From CAZMRW01 sp964568805 (GTDB lineage: Bacteria; Pseudomonadota; Gammaproteobacteria; Methylococcales; Methylomonadaceae), in contig CAZMRW010000038.1 of assembly GCA_964568805.1 (NCBI GenBank), positions 1 through 36,311 of the forward strand: a DNA stretch of 36,311 nucleotides, written 5' to 3'. Shown one piece after another: positions 8,046-17,224 of this stretch (positions are counted from its first letter, which is position 1; every line of letters begins with the position of its first letter). A program made the translations under genes and the position numbers. A model generated the notes under the pieces. The model was given only the letters and a program-made list of their open reading frames with translations. It did no database searches and had not been told where the DNA came from.

Positions 8046-9317
8046 TCACCTTTTGCCTAACTCAATCAGGCACTCAGATACTAAAAAGAAAGATCCAAAA
8101 ACCAGCAGCAAATCACCTTCCTGCGACTGCTTTTCAGCAGCTGCAAAGGCCTCGGAAAAATTTTTATAACCCAAGGATATCCTGCTAATCGAATTGTTTA
8201 AAAAAATCTCGCGCATGACCGGTTCCGAAACGGTTCTGGGGTTGGCCAGCGGTGCAAAAAACCAGTCGTATACAACAGGATTCATCAATTCAAGGACGCC
8301 GGCGATGTCCTTGTCTTTCATCATCGAAAAAACAGCGTGTATACGTTTTCCCTGGAAATGATGCTGCAGGTATTCGACCAAGGTCCTGGTTGCCTGCGGG
8401 TTATGGCCAACATCCATAAGGATTGGAATTTTACCATCAATCAATTGAAAACGACCGGTTAGTTTTGTCGTTGCCAGACCCTGGCGTATCGAGGATTCGC
8501 TGACAGGCAGCGTTTCCTGAAGCAAGGTTATCGCTAATATGGCCGATGAGGCATTGCGATACTGGTGTTCACCTTTTAAACCCGGTTCAGGCAAGGACAA
8601 TAACTGCCGGTTTGCTGAAAACCAATCCCAATCCGTACTGGATTTCTTATACCTGAAATCCTTATCGATACGATAGAGCGGTATGCGTTCGTCTTCGGCT
8701 TTTTTGATGATCGTAACGGGCGGGTCAGGGTCGCCGATGATAGCGGGGGTTGCCGTCCTGAAAATGCCGGCTTTCTCCAGGCCAATGGCTTCCCGGGTTT
8801 TGCCCAGCCAGTCGACGTGATCGATATCGATGCTGCTGATAATCGACACATCGGGATCGACGATATTGACCGCATCCAGGCGTCCGCCCATACCCACTTC
8901 CAGCAATTGAATGTCGATATGCGATCTTGAGAAAATGTCCAGCGCGGCCAACGTTCCGAATTCAAAATAGCTTAACGTGGTTTCGCCGCGTACCGATTCG
9001 ATTCGCTCAAACGCGTCGCAAATCTGGGCATCGGATAGCGGTTGACCGTCAATTTTAATTCGTTCGTTATACTTCAGGATGTGGGGCGAAGTATAGGCCC
9101 CGACCCGATAACCCTGCGCTCGATAAATGGCCTCAAGGTAGGCGATGCAGGATCCTTTCCCGTTGGTTCCGGCAACGGTAATCGTTGCCGGCTTGACATA
9201 ATCCGGATTGAGAGTGAAAAAAACCTGGGATGCCCGTTCGAGTCCTAAGTCGATTGCCAAGGGATGCAAGCTTTCTTGCCAATCCAGCCAGCCCTTCAGG
9301 GAATCAAAACGCTTCAT
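8046..9317 (-). CDS. folC: Bifunctional folylpolyglutamate/dihydrofolate synthase
   Basis: Adds glutamate to dihydropteroate and to reduced folates. 423 residues, normal. Visible motifs include the P-loop ITVAGTNGKGS (46-56), the VGMGGRLDAVN region and SSIDIDHVDWLG, both family hallmarks, and the C-terminal Mur ligase-type domain with DVGHNPQA. The ATG start gives the expected spacing to the P-loop. Lies between accD and dedD as in other gammaproteobacteria. Confidence 0.95.
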   Translation of the reverse strand: MKRFDSLKGWLDWQESLHPLAIDLGLERASQVFFTLNPDYVKPATITVAGTNGKGSCIAYLEAIYRAQGYRVGAYTSPHILKYNERIKIDGQPLSDAQICDAFERIESVRGETTLSYFEFGTLAALDIFSRSHIDIQLLEVGMGGRLDAVNIVDPDVSIISSIDIDHVDWLGKTREAIGLEKAGIFRTATPAIIGDPDPPVTIIKKAEDERIPLYRIDKDFRYKKSSTDWDWFSANRQLLSLPEPGLKGEHQYRNASSAILAITLLQETLPVSESSIRQGLATTKLTGRFQLIDGKIPILMDVGHNPQATRTLVEYLQHHFQGKRIHAVFSMMKDKDIAGVLELMNPVVYDWFFAPLANPRTVSEPVMREIFLNNSISRISLGYKNFSEAFAAAEKQSQEGDLLLVFGSFFLVSECLIELGKR

Positions 9318-9340
9318 TAAATGAATGCGCCGGAAACCAA

Positions 9341-10300
9341 TTATTCATCCTGATCCAGGTATTGTTCAATATCGGCGGCAATGACATCGGGCGAAGTTTC
9401 CTGCTCAACTGTTTCGACTGTGCCGGTCGTTTCGATAGTTTCTGTTCGGCCTTCCATCAACATCGCCAGGATGCTCGCAATTTTATCGCGCATTTCGCGC
9501 CGGTCGATAATCATATCGATAGCGCCATGGTCCTGCAGAAATTCGCTGCGTTGAAACCCTTCCGGCAATTTTTCGCGAACGGTCTGTTCGATGACCCTGG
9601 GTCCGGCAAAACCGATCAAGGCATTGGGCTCTGCAACATTAATATCACCCAGCATGGCCAGACTGGCGGAAACGCCGCCCATGGTCGGGTCGGTCATGTA
9701 TGAGATATAGGGAATGCCGGCTTCTGATAGCCTGGTTAAGGCGGCGCTGGTTTTCGCCATCTGGAACAAGGAATATAATGACTCCTGCATTCTGGCGCCG
9801 CCGCTGGCGGTAAACACAATAAATGGTATGCCGAGTTCCAGGCTTTTATTGATGCCGCGGATAAATCGCTCGCCGACCACGGAACCCATCGAGCCGCCCA
9901 TAAAACTGAAGTCAAAGGCGGCTGCGACAATATCCCTTTTTTTCAGTTTTCCTTTCATCACGATTAATGCATCGTTTTCCTTGGTGTGCTTCTGCGCCTG
10001 GCTGATCCGGTCCTTGTATTTTTTGCTGTCCTTGAATTTTAGCGGGTCGACCGGTTTAATGCCCTTGCCGATTTCTTCGCGTTCTCCTTCGTCGAAAAAA
10101 ATATCCAGACGTGTTCTGGCCGAAATGCGCATATGGTGTTCGCATTTTGGGCACACGCAGAGATTTCTTTCCAGTTCGGTATTGTAAAGGATGGCATTGC
10201 AACTTGAACATTTATTCCACAAACCCTCCGGTACGGCGCCTTTTTTATTCGAGTTCTCCGTTCTGATGGTTGAAGGGACTAATTTTTGAAACCAACTCAT
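9341..10300 (-). CDS. accD: Acetyl-CoA carboxylase carboxyltransferase subunit beta
   Basis: Carboxyltransferase beta subunit, partner of AccA, for malonyl-CoA synthesis. An upstream TTG could add seven residues, but I start at the ATG at 10300 because it has GGAG 6 nt upstream and gives the family N-terminus MSWFQKL. This makes 319 residues. A Cys4 zinc ribbon is visible at C31, C34, C50 and C53, followed by the crotonase-like fold with SFMGGSMGSVVGERF and ASGGARMQES. The C-terminal 35 residues are Thr/Glu-rich and variable. Downstream of trpA with only 17 nt between them, so co-transcribed. Confidence 0.95.
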   Translation of the reverse strand: MSWFQKLVPSTIRTENSNKKGAVPEGLWNKCSSCNAILYNTELERNLCVCPKCEHHMRISARTRLDIFFDEGEREEIGKGIKPVDPLKFKDSKKYKDRISQAQKHTKENDALIVMKGKLKKRDIVAAAFDFSFMGGSMGSVVGERFIRGINKSLELGIPFIVFTASGGARMQESLYSLFQMAKTSAALTRLSEAGIPYISYMTDPTMGGVSASLAMLGDINVAEPNALIGFAGPRVIEQTVREKLPEGFQRSEFLQDHGAIDMIIDRREMRDKIASILAMLMEGRTETIETTGTVETVEQETSPDVIAADIEQYLDQDE

Positions 10301-10317
10301 TCTATACTCCGTAGTTT

Positions 10318-11121
10318 TCAACTATCCATGGCTTGGCGCATGGATGCCAACAACTCGACAATTTCATTTTTAGCTCGCTCCGGATTATCCAGATTGGCTT
10401 CTATTTTACTGATCAGGGCGCTGCCGATAACGACGCCGTCGCCGATGCCTGCAATGGTTGCCGCGGTTTGCGCATCCTTGACGCCAAAACCGATGCCGAC
10501 GGGCAGGCGGGTCAGGGATCTGATTTGTTTGAGTTTGTTTTCAACGTTTGCCGAATCCAGATGCCCGGCGCCGGTGACGCCTTTGAGCGAGACATAGTAA
10601 AGATAGCCGCTGCCTATGGCGTCCATTTTTTTTATGCGTTCGTCGCTGCTGTTAGGTGCCAATAGAAAAATCGGATCGATGCCTCTCGCTTTCAGCAAGG
10701 CGCTGCATTCAGCACCTTCTTCCGGCGGCAGATCAACTGTCAAAATGCCATCGACATCGGCCTGTTGTGCGGCAATGGCGAATTGTTCGTAACCCATCGC
10801 TTCGATGGGGTTTAAATAGCCCATCAAAACGACGGGTGTTTGCTGATCGGATTTTCTAAATTCCGCCGCTACGGCCAACGTGCGTTTCAAGCTCATCTTA
10901 TGGGCGAGCGCGCGTTCGCTGGCGCGTTGAATCACCGGTCCGTCCGCCATCGGATCGGAAAAAGGCACGCCCAGCTCGATAACATCAACGCCGGCTTTGA
11001 CCATTGCATGCATCATTGGGACCGTGAAATCGGGATTTGGATCGCCGGCGGTAATAAACGGGATCAACGCCTTGCGGCCGGTTTTCGACAATTCTTCAAA
11101 TTTGGCAGCTAATCGGCTCAC
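10318..11121 (-). CDS. trpA: Tryptophan synthase alpha subunit
   Basis: Cleaves indole-3-glycerol phosphate to indole and glyceraldehyde 3-phosphate; indole is channelled to TrpB. 267 residues. Catalytic Glu49 and Asp60 lie in ELGVPFSDPMADGP (49-62); the phosphate-binding GIGFGVKD and the GSAL segments are also present. The start is GTG at 11121, overlapping the trpB stop by 4 nt (GTGA), which indicates translational coupling that keeps the two subunits balanced. Confidence 0.96.
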   Translation of the reverse strand: MSRLAAKFEELSKTGRKALIPFITAGDPNPDFTVPMMHAMVKAGVDVIELGVPFSDPMADGPVIQRASERALAHKMSLKRTLAVAAEFRKSDQQTPVVLMGYLNPIEAMGYEQFAIAAQQADVDGILTVDLPPEEGAECSALLKARGIDPIFLLAPNSSDERIKKMDAIGSGYLYYVSLKGVTGAGHLDSANVENKLKQIRSLTRLPVGIGFGVKDAQTAATIAGIGDGVVIGSALISKIEANLDNPERAKNEIVELLASMRQAMDS

Positions 11122-12320
11122 AGTTCTATTCCTTCGCGTTTGGCCATCGTTTGCATATCTTTATCGCCACGGCCGGATAGATTGACAATAATGGTCTGAT
11201 CTTGTTTCATCGTGGGCGCCAGTTTCATCGTGTAGGCCATCGCGTGGCTGGATTCCAGCGCCGGAATGATGCCTTCCATGCGGGTCAGGGCATAAAAACC
11301 CTCCAGGGCTTCGTTATCGGTGATATTGACGTAATTGGCGCGGCCGGTATCCTTGAGCCACGCGTGTTCGGGGCCGACGCCGGGATAATCGAGCCCCGCC
11401 GAAATCGAATGGGTTTCGATGATTTCGCCATCGTCATCGGCCATCAGATACGTGCGATTGCCGTGCAGCACGCCGGGGCGTCCTGCGCAGAGCGGAGCCG
11501 AATGGCGGCCGGTCGCAACGCCGTCGCCGGCCGCTTCGACGCCATACAGTTGCACGGACTCATCTTCGATGAAGGGATAAAACAGGCCGATCGCATTGGA
11601 ACCGCCACCGACGCAGGCGACCAGCGCATCGGGCAGGCGTCCGGTCATTTCCTGACATTGCTGTTTGGCTTCACGTCCGATAATGGTTTGAAAATCCCGG
11701 ACCATCGCAGGATAGGGATGGGGTCCCGCCACGGTGCCGATAATATAAAACGTGTTGTCAACATTGGTGACCCAGTCTCTGAGCGCTTCGTTGAGCGCAT
11801 CTTTGAGTGTTTTCGAACCGGATTCGACCGCGACGACGGTGGCGCCGAGCAGTTTCATCCGGTAGACATTCAGGGACTGGCGCGCGACATCGACCGCGCC
11901 CATATAAACGACGCATTCCAGTCCCAGCCTCGCCGCGACCGTGGCGGTGGCGACGCCATGCTGGCCGGCGCCGGTTTCGGCGATGATGCGGGTCTTGCCC
12001 ATACGCTTGGCCAACAATGCCTGACCGACCGTATTGTTGATTTTATGCGAGCCGGTATGATTGAGGTCTTCGCGCTTCAGATAGATCTGCGCGCCGCCGA
12101 GCTCACGGCTCCAGCGTTCGGCATGATATAAAGGCGATGGCCGGCCGACATAATGCTGTAAATCGGCATCCAGTTCCGCGATAAATTCGGGATCTTTCAG
12201 ATAGCGCTGATAGGCGGCATTCAGTTCCTGAATCGGCGGTATCAAGGTTTCCGCGACAAAGATTCCTCCGTAAGGGCCGAAATGGCCACGGGCATCGGGC
12301 ATAGTGTATTTTGCTGTCAT
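11118..12320 (-). CDS. trpB: Tryptophan synthase beta subunit
   Basis: PLP enzyme that condenses indole with serine. 400 residues, normal. N-terminal GHFGPYGGIFVAET; PLP lysine K93 in NHTGSHKINNT; the phosphate cup GGGSNAIG is present, as is the C-terminal SGRGDKDM. The family is of the trpB1 type that pairs with TrpA. The start ATG overlaps the trpF stop by 4 nt (ATGA). All three trp genes are thus chained by overlaps. Confidence 0.97.
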   Translation of the reverse strand: MTAKYTMPDARGHFGPYGGIFVAETLIPPIQELNAAYQRYLKDPEFIAELDADLQHYVGRPSPLYHAERWSRELGGAQIYLKREDLNHTGSHKINNTVGQALLAKRMGKTRIIAETGAGQHGVATATVAARLGLECVVYMGAVDVARQSLNVYRMKLLGATVVAVESGSKTLKDALNEALRDWVTNVDNTFYIIGTVAGPHPYPAMVRDFQTIIGREAKQQCQEMTGRLPDALVACVGGGSNAIGLFYPFIEDESVQLYGVEAAGDGVATGRHSAPLCAGRPGVLHGNRTYLMADDDGEIIETHSISAGLDYPGVGPEHAWLKDTGRANYVNITDNEALEGFYALTRMEGIIPALESSHAMAYTMKLAPTMKQDQTIIVNLSGRGDKDMQTMAKREGIEL

Positions 12321-12949
12321 ATTATTGTTCTGTCACCCTCATTAACTTCTGCTAAAAATGCGGCCATTTTGCCGGTATCTTTAACACCTTTTGCGGATTC
12401 CACACCGCTACTGACATCCAGCGCGTAAGGTTTTACCGTTTGTACGGCTAATCTGGCATTGCTTGCATCCAAACCGCCGGCCAGCACGATAGGCAGGCTG
12501 CACTGTTTGGGAACCCGATCCCAATCAAACCGGCTCCCGCTTCCGCCTTTAGTTCCCGGATGCCAGGCATCCAGCAGTAATCCCGCCGCATCGTCATAAC
12601 ACTGCGCCAGTGCTGAAATATCGATATCCGGGTGCATCCTGACGGCCTTCATGTACTTTTTGCCGTAGAGTCTGCACGCATCGCCAGATTCATCCCCGTG
12701 AAACTGAAGACAATCAATCGGAACATGCCGCAATACTTCTCGTATTCGCGATTCCTGCTCATCGACGAACAATGCCACGACAGTAACAAATGCGGGCAGA
12801 GCGTTAACGATCCTGATGGCCTGATCAATGTCGACATGTCTTGGGCTGGGCGGATAAAAAACCAGCCCGATTGCATCGACTCCCAGTCGAGCTGCACAGA
12901 CGGCATCTTCAACACGAGTAAATCCGCAAATTTTAACGCGAGTTCGCAT
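12317..12949 (-). CDS. trpF: Phosphoribosylanthranilate isomerase
   Basis: Isomerises phosphoribosylanthranilate in tryptophan synthesis. The ATG at 12949 is preferred over an upstream TTG at 12982 because it gives the family start MRTRVKICGFT; the extra 11 residues otherwise match nothing. This makes 210 residues. The catalytic Cys is C8; the general acid Asp lies in LLLDAWHPG; the phosphate site GGSGSRFDW and LAGGLDASN are present. No strong Shine-Dalgarno sequence is visible. First gene of the long minus-strand operon; trpE, trpG, trpD and trpC are not in the window, as in other split-trp gammaproteobacteria. Confidence 0.94.
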   Translation of the reverse strand: MRTRVKICGFTRVEDAVCAARLGVDAIGLVFYPPSPRHVDIDQAIRIVNALPAFVTVVALFVDEQESRIREVLRHVPIDCLQFHGDESGDACRLYGKKYMKAVRMHPDIDISALAQCYDDAAGLLLDAWHPGTKGGSGSRFDWDRVPKQCSLPIVLAGGLDASNARLAVQTVKPYALDVSSGVESAKGVKDTGKMAAFLAEVNEGDRTII

Positions 12950-13276
12950 AAAGTGATATGAGAATTTAAGAAAAAAAACCAAGCCTATTAGAATAACATA
13001 AAACAGTATCGCTATTTAAGCCTATTTCTGTTTAGCCAGTCGATACGGAGCCATGTCGGAAATACTCTGAAGAGAACCGTTTATACGGCAATGTCTGCCG
13101 TTCTGGCACAATAATCGAAGGCATTGTTGCCAGACGCTTCGGCTAAAGGTTTTTGAATACACTGCCGATAGTTTACAATGCATGATCATTTGTTAGCAAA
13201 GCAGTAAAACCGGAAACAATAAGGTCTTTTCTACCAGTTTAAAGCTGGGTAAGTTGAACTACGTCAAAACCATCAC
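12950..13276. promoter_or_regulatory. Divergent intergenic region with two hairpins
   Basis: 327 nt separating trpF (-) from gnnA (+), so both promoters should be here. Two adjacent inverted repeats are visible. ACGGCA-ATGTC-TGCCGT at 13085-13101 has a perfect 6-bp stem. TCTGGCACAAT pairs with ATTGTTGCCAGA at 13102-13134, an 11-bp stem with one bulge. Neither is followed by a T-run. A weak sigma-70-like pair for gnnA (TTTGAA, 16 nt, TACAAT) ends near 13178. No leader peptide rich in Trp codons was seen, so there is no evidence of classic attenuation. Confidence 0.4.
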
Positions 13277-14209
13277 ATGAAAAAACTAAAATGCGCAGTT
13301 ATAGGCACGGGTTATCTCGGAAAGTTCCATGCCGACAAGTATGCCTCATTGCCCGATTGCGAACTGGTTGCGGTTGTCGATGTTAACGAGGCGGCCGCAA
13401 AAAGCGTTGCCGAAAAACACGGCGCTCAGGCCCTGACCGATTATGAACCCCTGCTGGGCAAAGTCGACGCCGTCAGCGTGGTGGTGCCGACGACCTTGCA
13501 TCACAAGGTTTCGAAAGATTTTCTAAGTTCCGGCGCTCATGTTCTGGTTGAGAAACCGATTACCGTGACGATAAGCGAAGCCGATGAACTGATTGCCATT
13601 GCCCATCGCAACAACCTGATCTTGCAGGTTGGCCATCTGGAACGGTTTAATCCGGCCGTGTTGGGGCTTGATAAAGAGGAGAAACCGCTGTTTATCGAAT
13701 CCCATCGCTTGTCGCCTTTTAATCCGCGCGCTAACGACGTCAGTGTGGTGCTGGACCTGATGATTCATGATATCGATATTATTCTGGCGCTGGTCGATTC
13801 CGAAGTGGAACGAATCGACGCCAGCGGCACGGCGGTTTTAACCAAAGGCACCGATATCGCCAACGCCCGGTTATTGTTCAAAAACGGCTGCGTGGCCAAC
13901 GTGACCGCCAGCCGGATCAGCATGAAGATGGAGCGCAAAATGCGCATGTTCCGGCCGAGTTCGTACGTCTCGGTGGATTTCCAAAACCGCGTGTTAACCA
14001 AGCATCGTACCGGTCAGAAAGAAATGTTTCCCGGCATTCCCGAAATAGTCACCGAAGAATCGGTATTTGAAAGCGGCGATGCCTTACTGGAGGAAATCAG
14101 GCATTTCGTCGATTGCATCCGTAACGGCAAAAACCCGCTGGTTTCCGGCGAGGCAGGCAAAAGAGCCTTGGCCACGGCCATCCAAATCACGCAATTATTG
14201 GGCGAATAA
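13277..14209 (+). CDS. gnnA: Gfo/Idh/MocA oxidoreductase, probable UDP-GlcNAc 3-dehydrogenase
   Basis: A 310-residue NAD(P)-dependent oxidoreductase. The Rossmann motif CAVIGTGYLGKFHAD starts at residue 6, and the EKP motif of the Gfo/Idh/MocA family is at 92-94, followed by LQVGHLERFNP. GnnA oxidises the 3-hydroxyl of UDP-GlcNAc so that GnnB can place an amine there; the product feeds LpxA to make lipid A with amide-linked acyl chains at position 3. The sequence alone shows only the family; the specific call rests on the following DegT aminotransferase and lpxB, the arrangement expected from Acidithiobacillus ferrooxidans work. A related alternative is a WlbA-type sugar dehydrogenase for O-antigen. 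Confidence 0.8.
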   Translation: MKKLKCAVIGTGYLGKFHADKYASLPDCELVAVVDVNEAAAKSVAEKHGAQALTDYEPLLGKVDAVSVVVPTTLHHKVSKDFLSSGAHVLVEKPITVTISEADELIAIAHRNNLILQVGHLERFNPAVLGLDKEEKPLFIESHRLSPFNPRANDVSVVLDLMIHDIDIILALVDSEVERIDASGTAVLTKGTDIANARLLFKNGCVANVTASRISMKMERKMRMFRPSSYVSVDFQNRVLTKHRTGQKEMFPGIPEIVTEESVFESGDALLEEIRHFVDCIRNGKNPLVSGEAGKRALATAIQITQLLGE

Positions 14210-14216
14210 AAAATTT

Positions 14217-14248
14217 GTAGGTGGGATTAGCGAAAGCATAACCCAACA
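14217..14248 (+). repeat. Imperfect palindromic intergenic element
   Basis: TGTAGGTGGGATTAGCG is followed by an imperfect inverted copy (CATAACCCAACA). It resembles the GTTGGGTTA...TAACCCAAC palindromes scattered through many proteobacterial and cyanobacterial genomes. It lies in the 99-nt gap between gnnA and gnnB, which are otherwise expected to be co-transcribed. Only one copy is evident in this window. Confidence 0.45.
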
Positions 14249-14308
14249 TTCGTGTTCTTCGCAGCCACTGATGCAATCAGATTTTCAACAATTTAAAGGC
14301 AATAAAAT

Positions 14309-15406
14309 ATGATACCAATGGTAAACCTGAAGGCTCAATACGCCGAAATTAAAGACGAAATCGAGCAGGGCCTGGCTGAGACCATAGCCAACTGTTCTTT
14401 TATATTGGGCCCGAACGTTCAGGCTTTCGAACAGGAGTGCGCCGATTATCTGGGCGTCAAGCACGCTATCGGCGTCGCCTCGGGAACCGACGCGCTGCAC
14501 TTGGCCTTGATTGCGGAAGGCATCGGCGCGGGGGATGAGGTCATTACCACCGCGTTCACCTTTATCGCCACCGCCGAAGCCATTAAGTATGTCGGCGCGA
14601 AGCCGGTTTTCGTCGATATCGATCCCAGGACCTTTAATATCTCGGTCGAAGCGATTGAAAAAGCGATCACGCCGCTGACCAAAGCGGTCATGCCGGTGCA
14701 TTTGTTCGGCCAGCCGGCCGACATGGCTCAAATTTCAGAGCTTTGCGGCCGACACAATCTGAAATTAATAGAAGATTGCTGCCAGTCCTTTGGCGCCAGC
14801 ATCAACGGCAAACAGACCGGCGCCATCGGCGATGCCGCCGGATTCAGCTTTTTTCCCAGCAAGAACCTCGGCGCATTCGGCGACGGCGGTCTGGTGACGA
14901 CCAATTCGGACGAAAGCGCCGCGCTTATCAAACGGCTGCGCAATCACGGTTCCGATGTCCGTTATTACCATGATGTCATCGGTTACAACAGCCGTCTCGA
15001 TGAAATGCAGGCGGTCATCCTGAGAGCGAAACTGAAACGCATCGATCAATATAACAAGGCCCGCCGCCATGCCGCTCATTTATATTCCGAATTAATGGCC
15101 GGCCTGCCGCTGACGACGCCTTATGAGGATGGCCTCGGCGAGCATGTTTACCATCAGTACACGGCGTTGTGCGATCGCCGCGACGACGTCATAAAAGCCT
15201 TGCAGGACAAGCAAATCGCTTGCGCCATTTATTATCCGGTGCCTTTGCACCGGCAAAATGTATTCAAAGAGGAATATGCCGATGTCAGTCTGCCCGCGAC
15301 CGAATCGGTGGCGGCCCGTTGTTTGTCGTTGCCGATTTGCTCCGAGCTCGCCGATGAAACAGTCAGGGAAATTGTCGGAGTGATCCGGAGCGCGTTAATG
15401 GCTTAA
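14309..15406 (+). CDS. gnnB: DegT/DnrJ/EryC1 aminotransferase, probable UDP-3-keto-GlcNAc aminotransferase
   Basis: A 365-residue PLP sugar aminotransferase. PMVNLKAQYAEIKDEI at the start and ASGTDALHLAL (58-68) are family hallmarks; the PLP lysine K185 is in FFPSKNLGAFGDGG. GnnB transfers an amino group from glutamate to the 3-keto sugar made by GnnA, giving UDP-GlcNAc3N. Start at ATG 14309 with AAAGG upstream; ATG 14318 is a possible alternative. The position between gnnA and lpxB points to lipid A rather than O-antigen. A WlbC/WbpE-type aminotransferase for other surface sugars is the main alternative. Confidence 0.82.
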   Translation: MIPMVNLKAQYAEIKDEIEQGLAETIANCSFILGPNVQAFEQECADYLGVKHAIGVASGTDALHLALIAEGIGAGDEVITTAFTFIATAEAIKYVGAKPVFVDIDPRTFNISVEAIEKAITPLTKAVMPVHLFGQPADMAQISELCGRHNLKLIEDCCQSFGASINGKQTGAIGDAAGFSFFPSKNLGAFGDGGLVTTNSDESAALIKRLRNHGSDVRYYHDVIGYNSRLDEMQAVILRAKLKRIDQYNKARRHAAHLYSELMAGLPLTTPYEDGLGEHVYHQYTALCDRRDDVIKALQDKQIACAIYYPVPLHRQNVFKEEYADVSLPATESVAARCLSLPICSELADETVREIVGVIRSALMA

Positions 15407-15497
15407 CGATGAGAGTGAAGTGTGGGTAATGCCTACGAATAAACCACCACATCCTTATGTTTAAAGTAGAACTGTTTTAACCGTAGAGGTTCCGGGT

Positions 15498-16658
15498 TTG
15501 TCACAACAACACGCATGTACTGTTTTTTTCAGCGCCGGTGAAGCTTCCGGCGACCAGCATGCCGCCCATATGTTCCTGGAAATGAAAAAACTCCGGCCGG
15601 ATATCAGAGGGATTGGCATGGGCGGGGCGAAGATGGCCGATGCGGGAATCGATGTGCGCTATGATTCGTCCCAGATTGCCGTGATCGGCATCGTTGAGGT
15701 CATCAAACATTATGGCGAAATCCGAAGGGCATTGGAGCTGATGCAGCATATCGTCAAAGTGGAACGTCCGGATTTGCTGGTCTGCGTCGATTATAAAGAG
15801 TTCAATTTCAAATTGGCCCGATTCGCCAAAAGCCTCGGTATTAAAGTCCTGTTTTATGTCAGCCCGCAGGTTTGGGCCTGGCGGCCCGGCCGGGTCAAAA
15901 AATACGGCGAAGTGATCGACATGATGGCCGTGATCTTTCCGTTCGAAACGGCCTATTACGAGGCCGAAAACGTGCCGGTGCGCTATGTCGGGCATCCTTC
16001 GGTCGATAAAGTCCGCCCTCAACTCAGCAAGCACGAGGATTTTACACGTTTCGGTCTGGACCCAGAAAAAGCGGTTGTCGGCCTATTGCCCGGCAGCCGG
16101 ACCGGCGAAATCAGGCGCATGTTACCGGTCATGCTGAAAGCCGCCGAAAGGATAGTGGCGAGTTTGCCGGAGACACAGTTTATCTTGCCTCAAGCCAACT
16201 CCATTATCGACGAGCAATTACAAGCGTATTTACAGGCCTCGCCTGTAAAAATCACAATAATTAAAGACCAGCCCTATGACGTCATGCATTGCTGCGATGC
16301 GATCATGACGACATCGGGCACGGCAACTCTGGAAATCGCCTTGTTAACCATTCCGATGGTGATTGCCTATAAGCTATCGCCGGTGACGTACTGGCTGGGT
16401 CGATGGTTGGTAAACACGCCGTTTATCGGGCTGCCGAATATAGTTTCCGGTAAATCTATTGTCAAGGAACTGATTCAGCATGAAGCTAACGCTGAAAATC
16501 TGGCCGAAGAAATTCATAGGATTTTGACCGAAAAGTCATATGCCCAAAAAATGCAAGAGGATCTGCAAAAAGTTAAAATGCAGTTGGGGCAGGGCGGCGG
16601 TTCAAAAAATATGGCGGAATTGGCATTGGAGATGTTGAAGGCGCAAAACAGGCCTTAA
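15498..16658 (+). CDS. lpxB: Lipid-A-disaccharide synthase
   Basis: Glycosyltransferase (GT19) that joins UDP-2,3-diacylglucosamine and lipid X to form the lipid A disaccharide at the inner membrane. 386 residues. FFSAGEASGDQHAAH near the N-terminus, YVSPQVWAWRPGRVKK, VGHPSVD, LLPGSRTGEI and TTSGTATLE are all typical. The start is TTG at 15498 with AGAGGT 7 nt upstream; the next in-frame ATG would remove the AGEASGD motif, so TTG is well supported. In this cluster the substrate may carry 3-amino sugars supplied through GnnA/GnnB. Confidence 0.95.
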   Translation: MSQQHACTVFFSAGEASGDQHAAHMFLEMKKLRPDIRGIGMGGAKMADAGIDVRYDSSQIAVIGIVEVIKHYGEIRRALELMQHIVKVERPDLLVCVDYKEFNFKLARFAKSLGIKVLFYVSPQVWAWRPGRVKKYGEVIDMMAVIFPFETAYYEAENVPVRYVGHPSVDKVRPQLSKHEDFTRFGLDPEKAVVGLLPGSRTGEIRRMLPVMLKAAERIVASLPETQFILPQANSIIDEQLQAYLQASPVKITIIKDQPYDVMHCCDAIMTTSGTATLEIALLTIPMVIAYKLSPVTYWLGRWLVNTPFIGLPNIVSGKSIVKELIQHEANAENLAEEIHRILTEKSYAQKMQEDLQKVKMQLGQGGGSKNMAELALEMLKAQNRP

Positions 16659-16746
16659 ATTACCGCGTTCATCGCGCCAGTTATTTCGTCGCCGGCACAG
16701 TTCTGGTATCGTACTGCCCATATTCAACAAACACCCAATAACTATT

Positions 16747-17211
16747 ATGAAACACCATTTTATTTTCTTGGCCTTGCTTATCACCGTATTATCTTTTAAA
16801 GCCCAGGCGGAAGAAATCGGTTGTATTACCACAACATGGAAACTGATTGGCGCCAATCATAAAGTTTGCGTACAAGCCTTTGACGATCCCAAGGTTAAAG
16901 GGGTTACGTGTCATATCAGCCAAGCTAAAACCGGCGGGATTGCCGGCACATTTGGCGTTGCCGAAGATCCTTCGCAATTTTCAATTGCCTGCAGACAAGT
17001 CGGTCCTATTGTTATCGATAAAAAATTACCGGAAAAAGAAGTCGCATTCAGCGAAGATACCTCTCTTCTTTTTAAAGAAACGAGCGTCACTCGCCTGTTC
17101 GATGCCAAGCGCAATACCTTGGTTTATATCGCAATTAGCCGTAAAATTATTGAAGGCGCTCCGGCTAACAGCATTTCGAGCGTTCCCATCATGCCGTGGA
17201 ACGGCAAATAA
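16747..17211 (+). CDS. creA: CreA family periplasmic protein
   Basis: A 154-residue secreted protein with a signal peptide (1-21, cleavage after KAQA). The mature part matches the CreA family along its length as I know it from E. coli: EEIGCITTTWKLIGANHK, FDDPKVKGVTCHISQAKTGG, EDPSQFSIACRQVGP, FDAKRNTLVYIA and the ending SSVPIMPWNGK. The function of CreA is unknown; in E. coli it lies beside creBCD, which are absent here. It is convergent with the Rsb module, and an 88-nt gap follows lpxB, so it probably has its own promoter. Confidence 0.9.
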   Translation: MKHHFIFLALLITVLSFKAQAEEIGCITTTWKLIGANHKVCVQAFDDPKVKGVTCHISQAKTGGIAGTFGVAEDPSQFSIACRQVGPIVIDKKLPEKEVAFSEDTSLLFKETSVTRLFDAKRNTLVYIAISRKIIEGAPANSISSVPIMPWNGK

Positions 17212-17224
17212 GAAGGTAAGGGTT

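Noticed and set aside
11202..12131. 309-codon plus-strand frame opposite trpB
   Set aside because: Shadow of trpB; no family resemblance, and trpB is certain.
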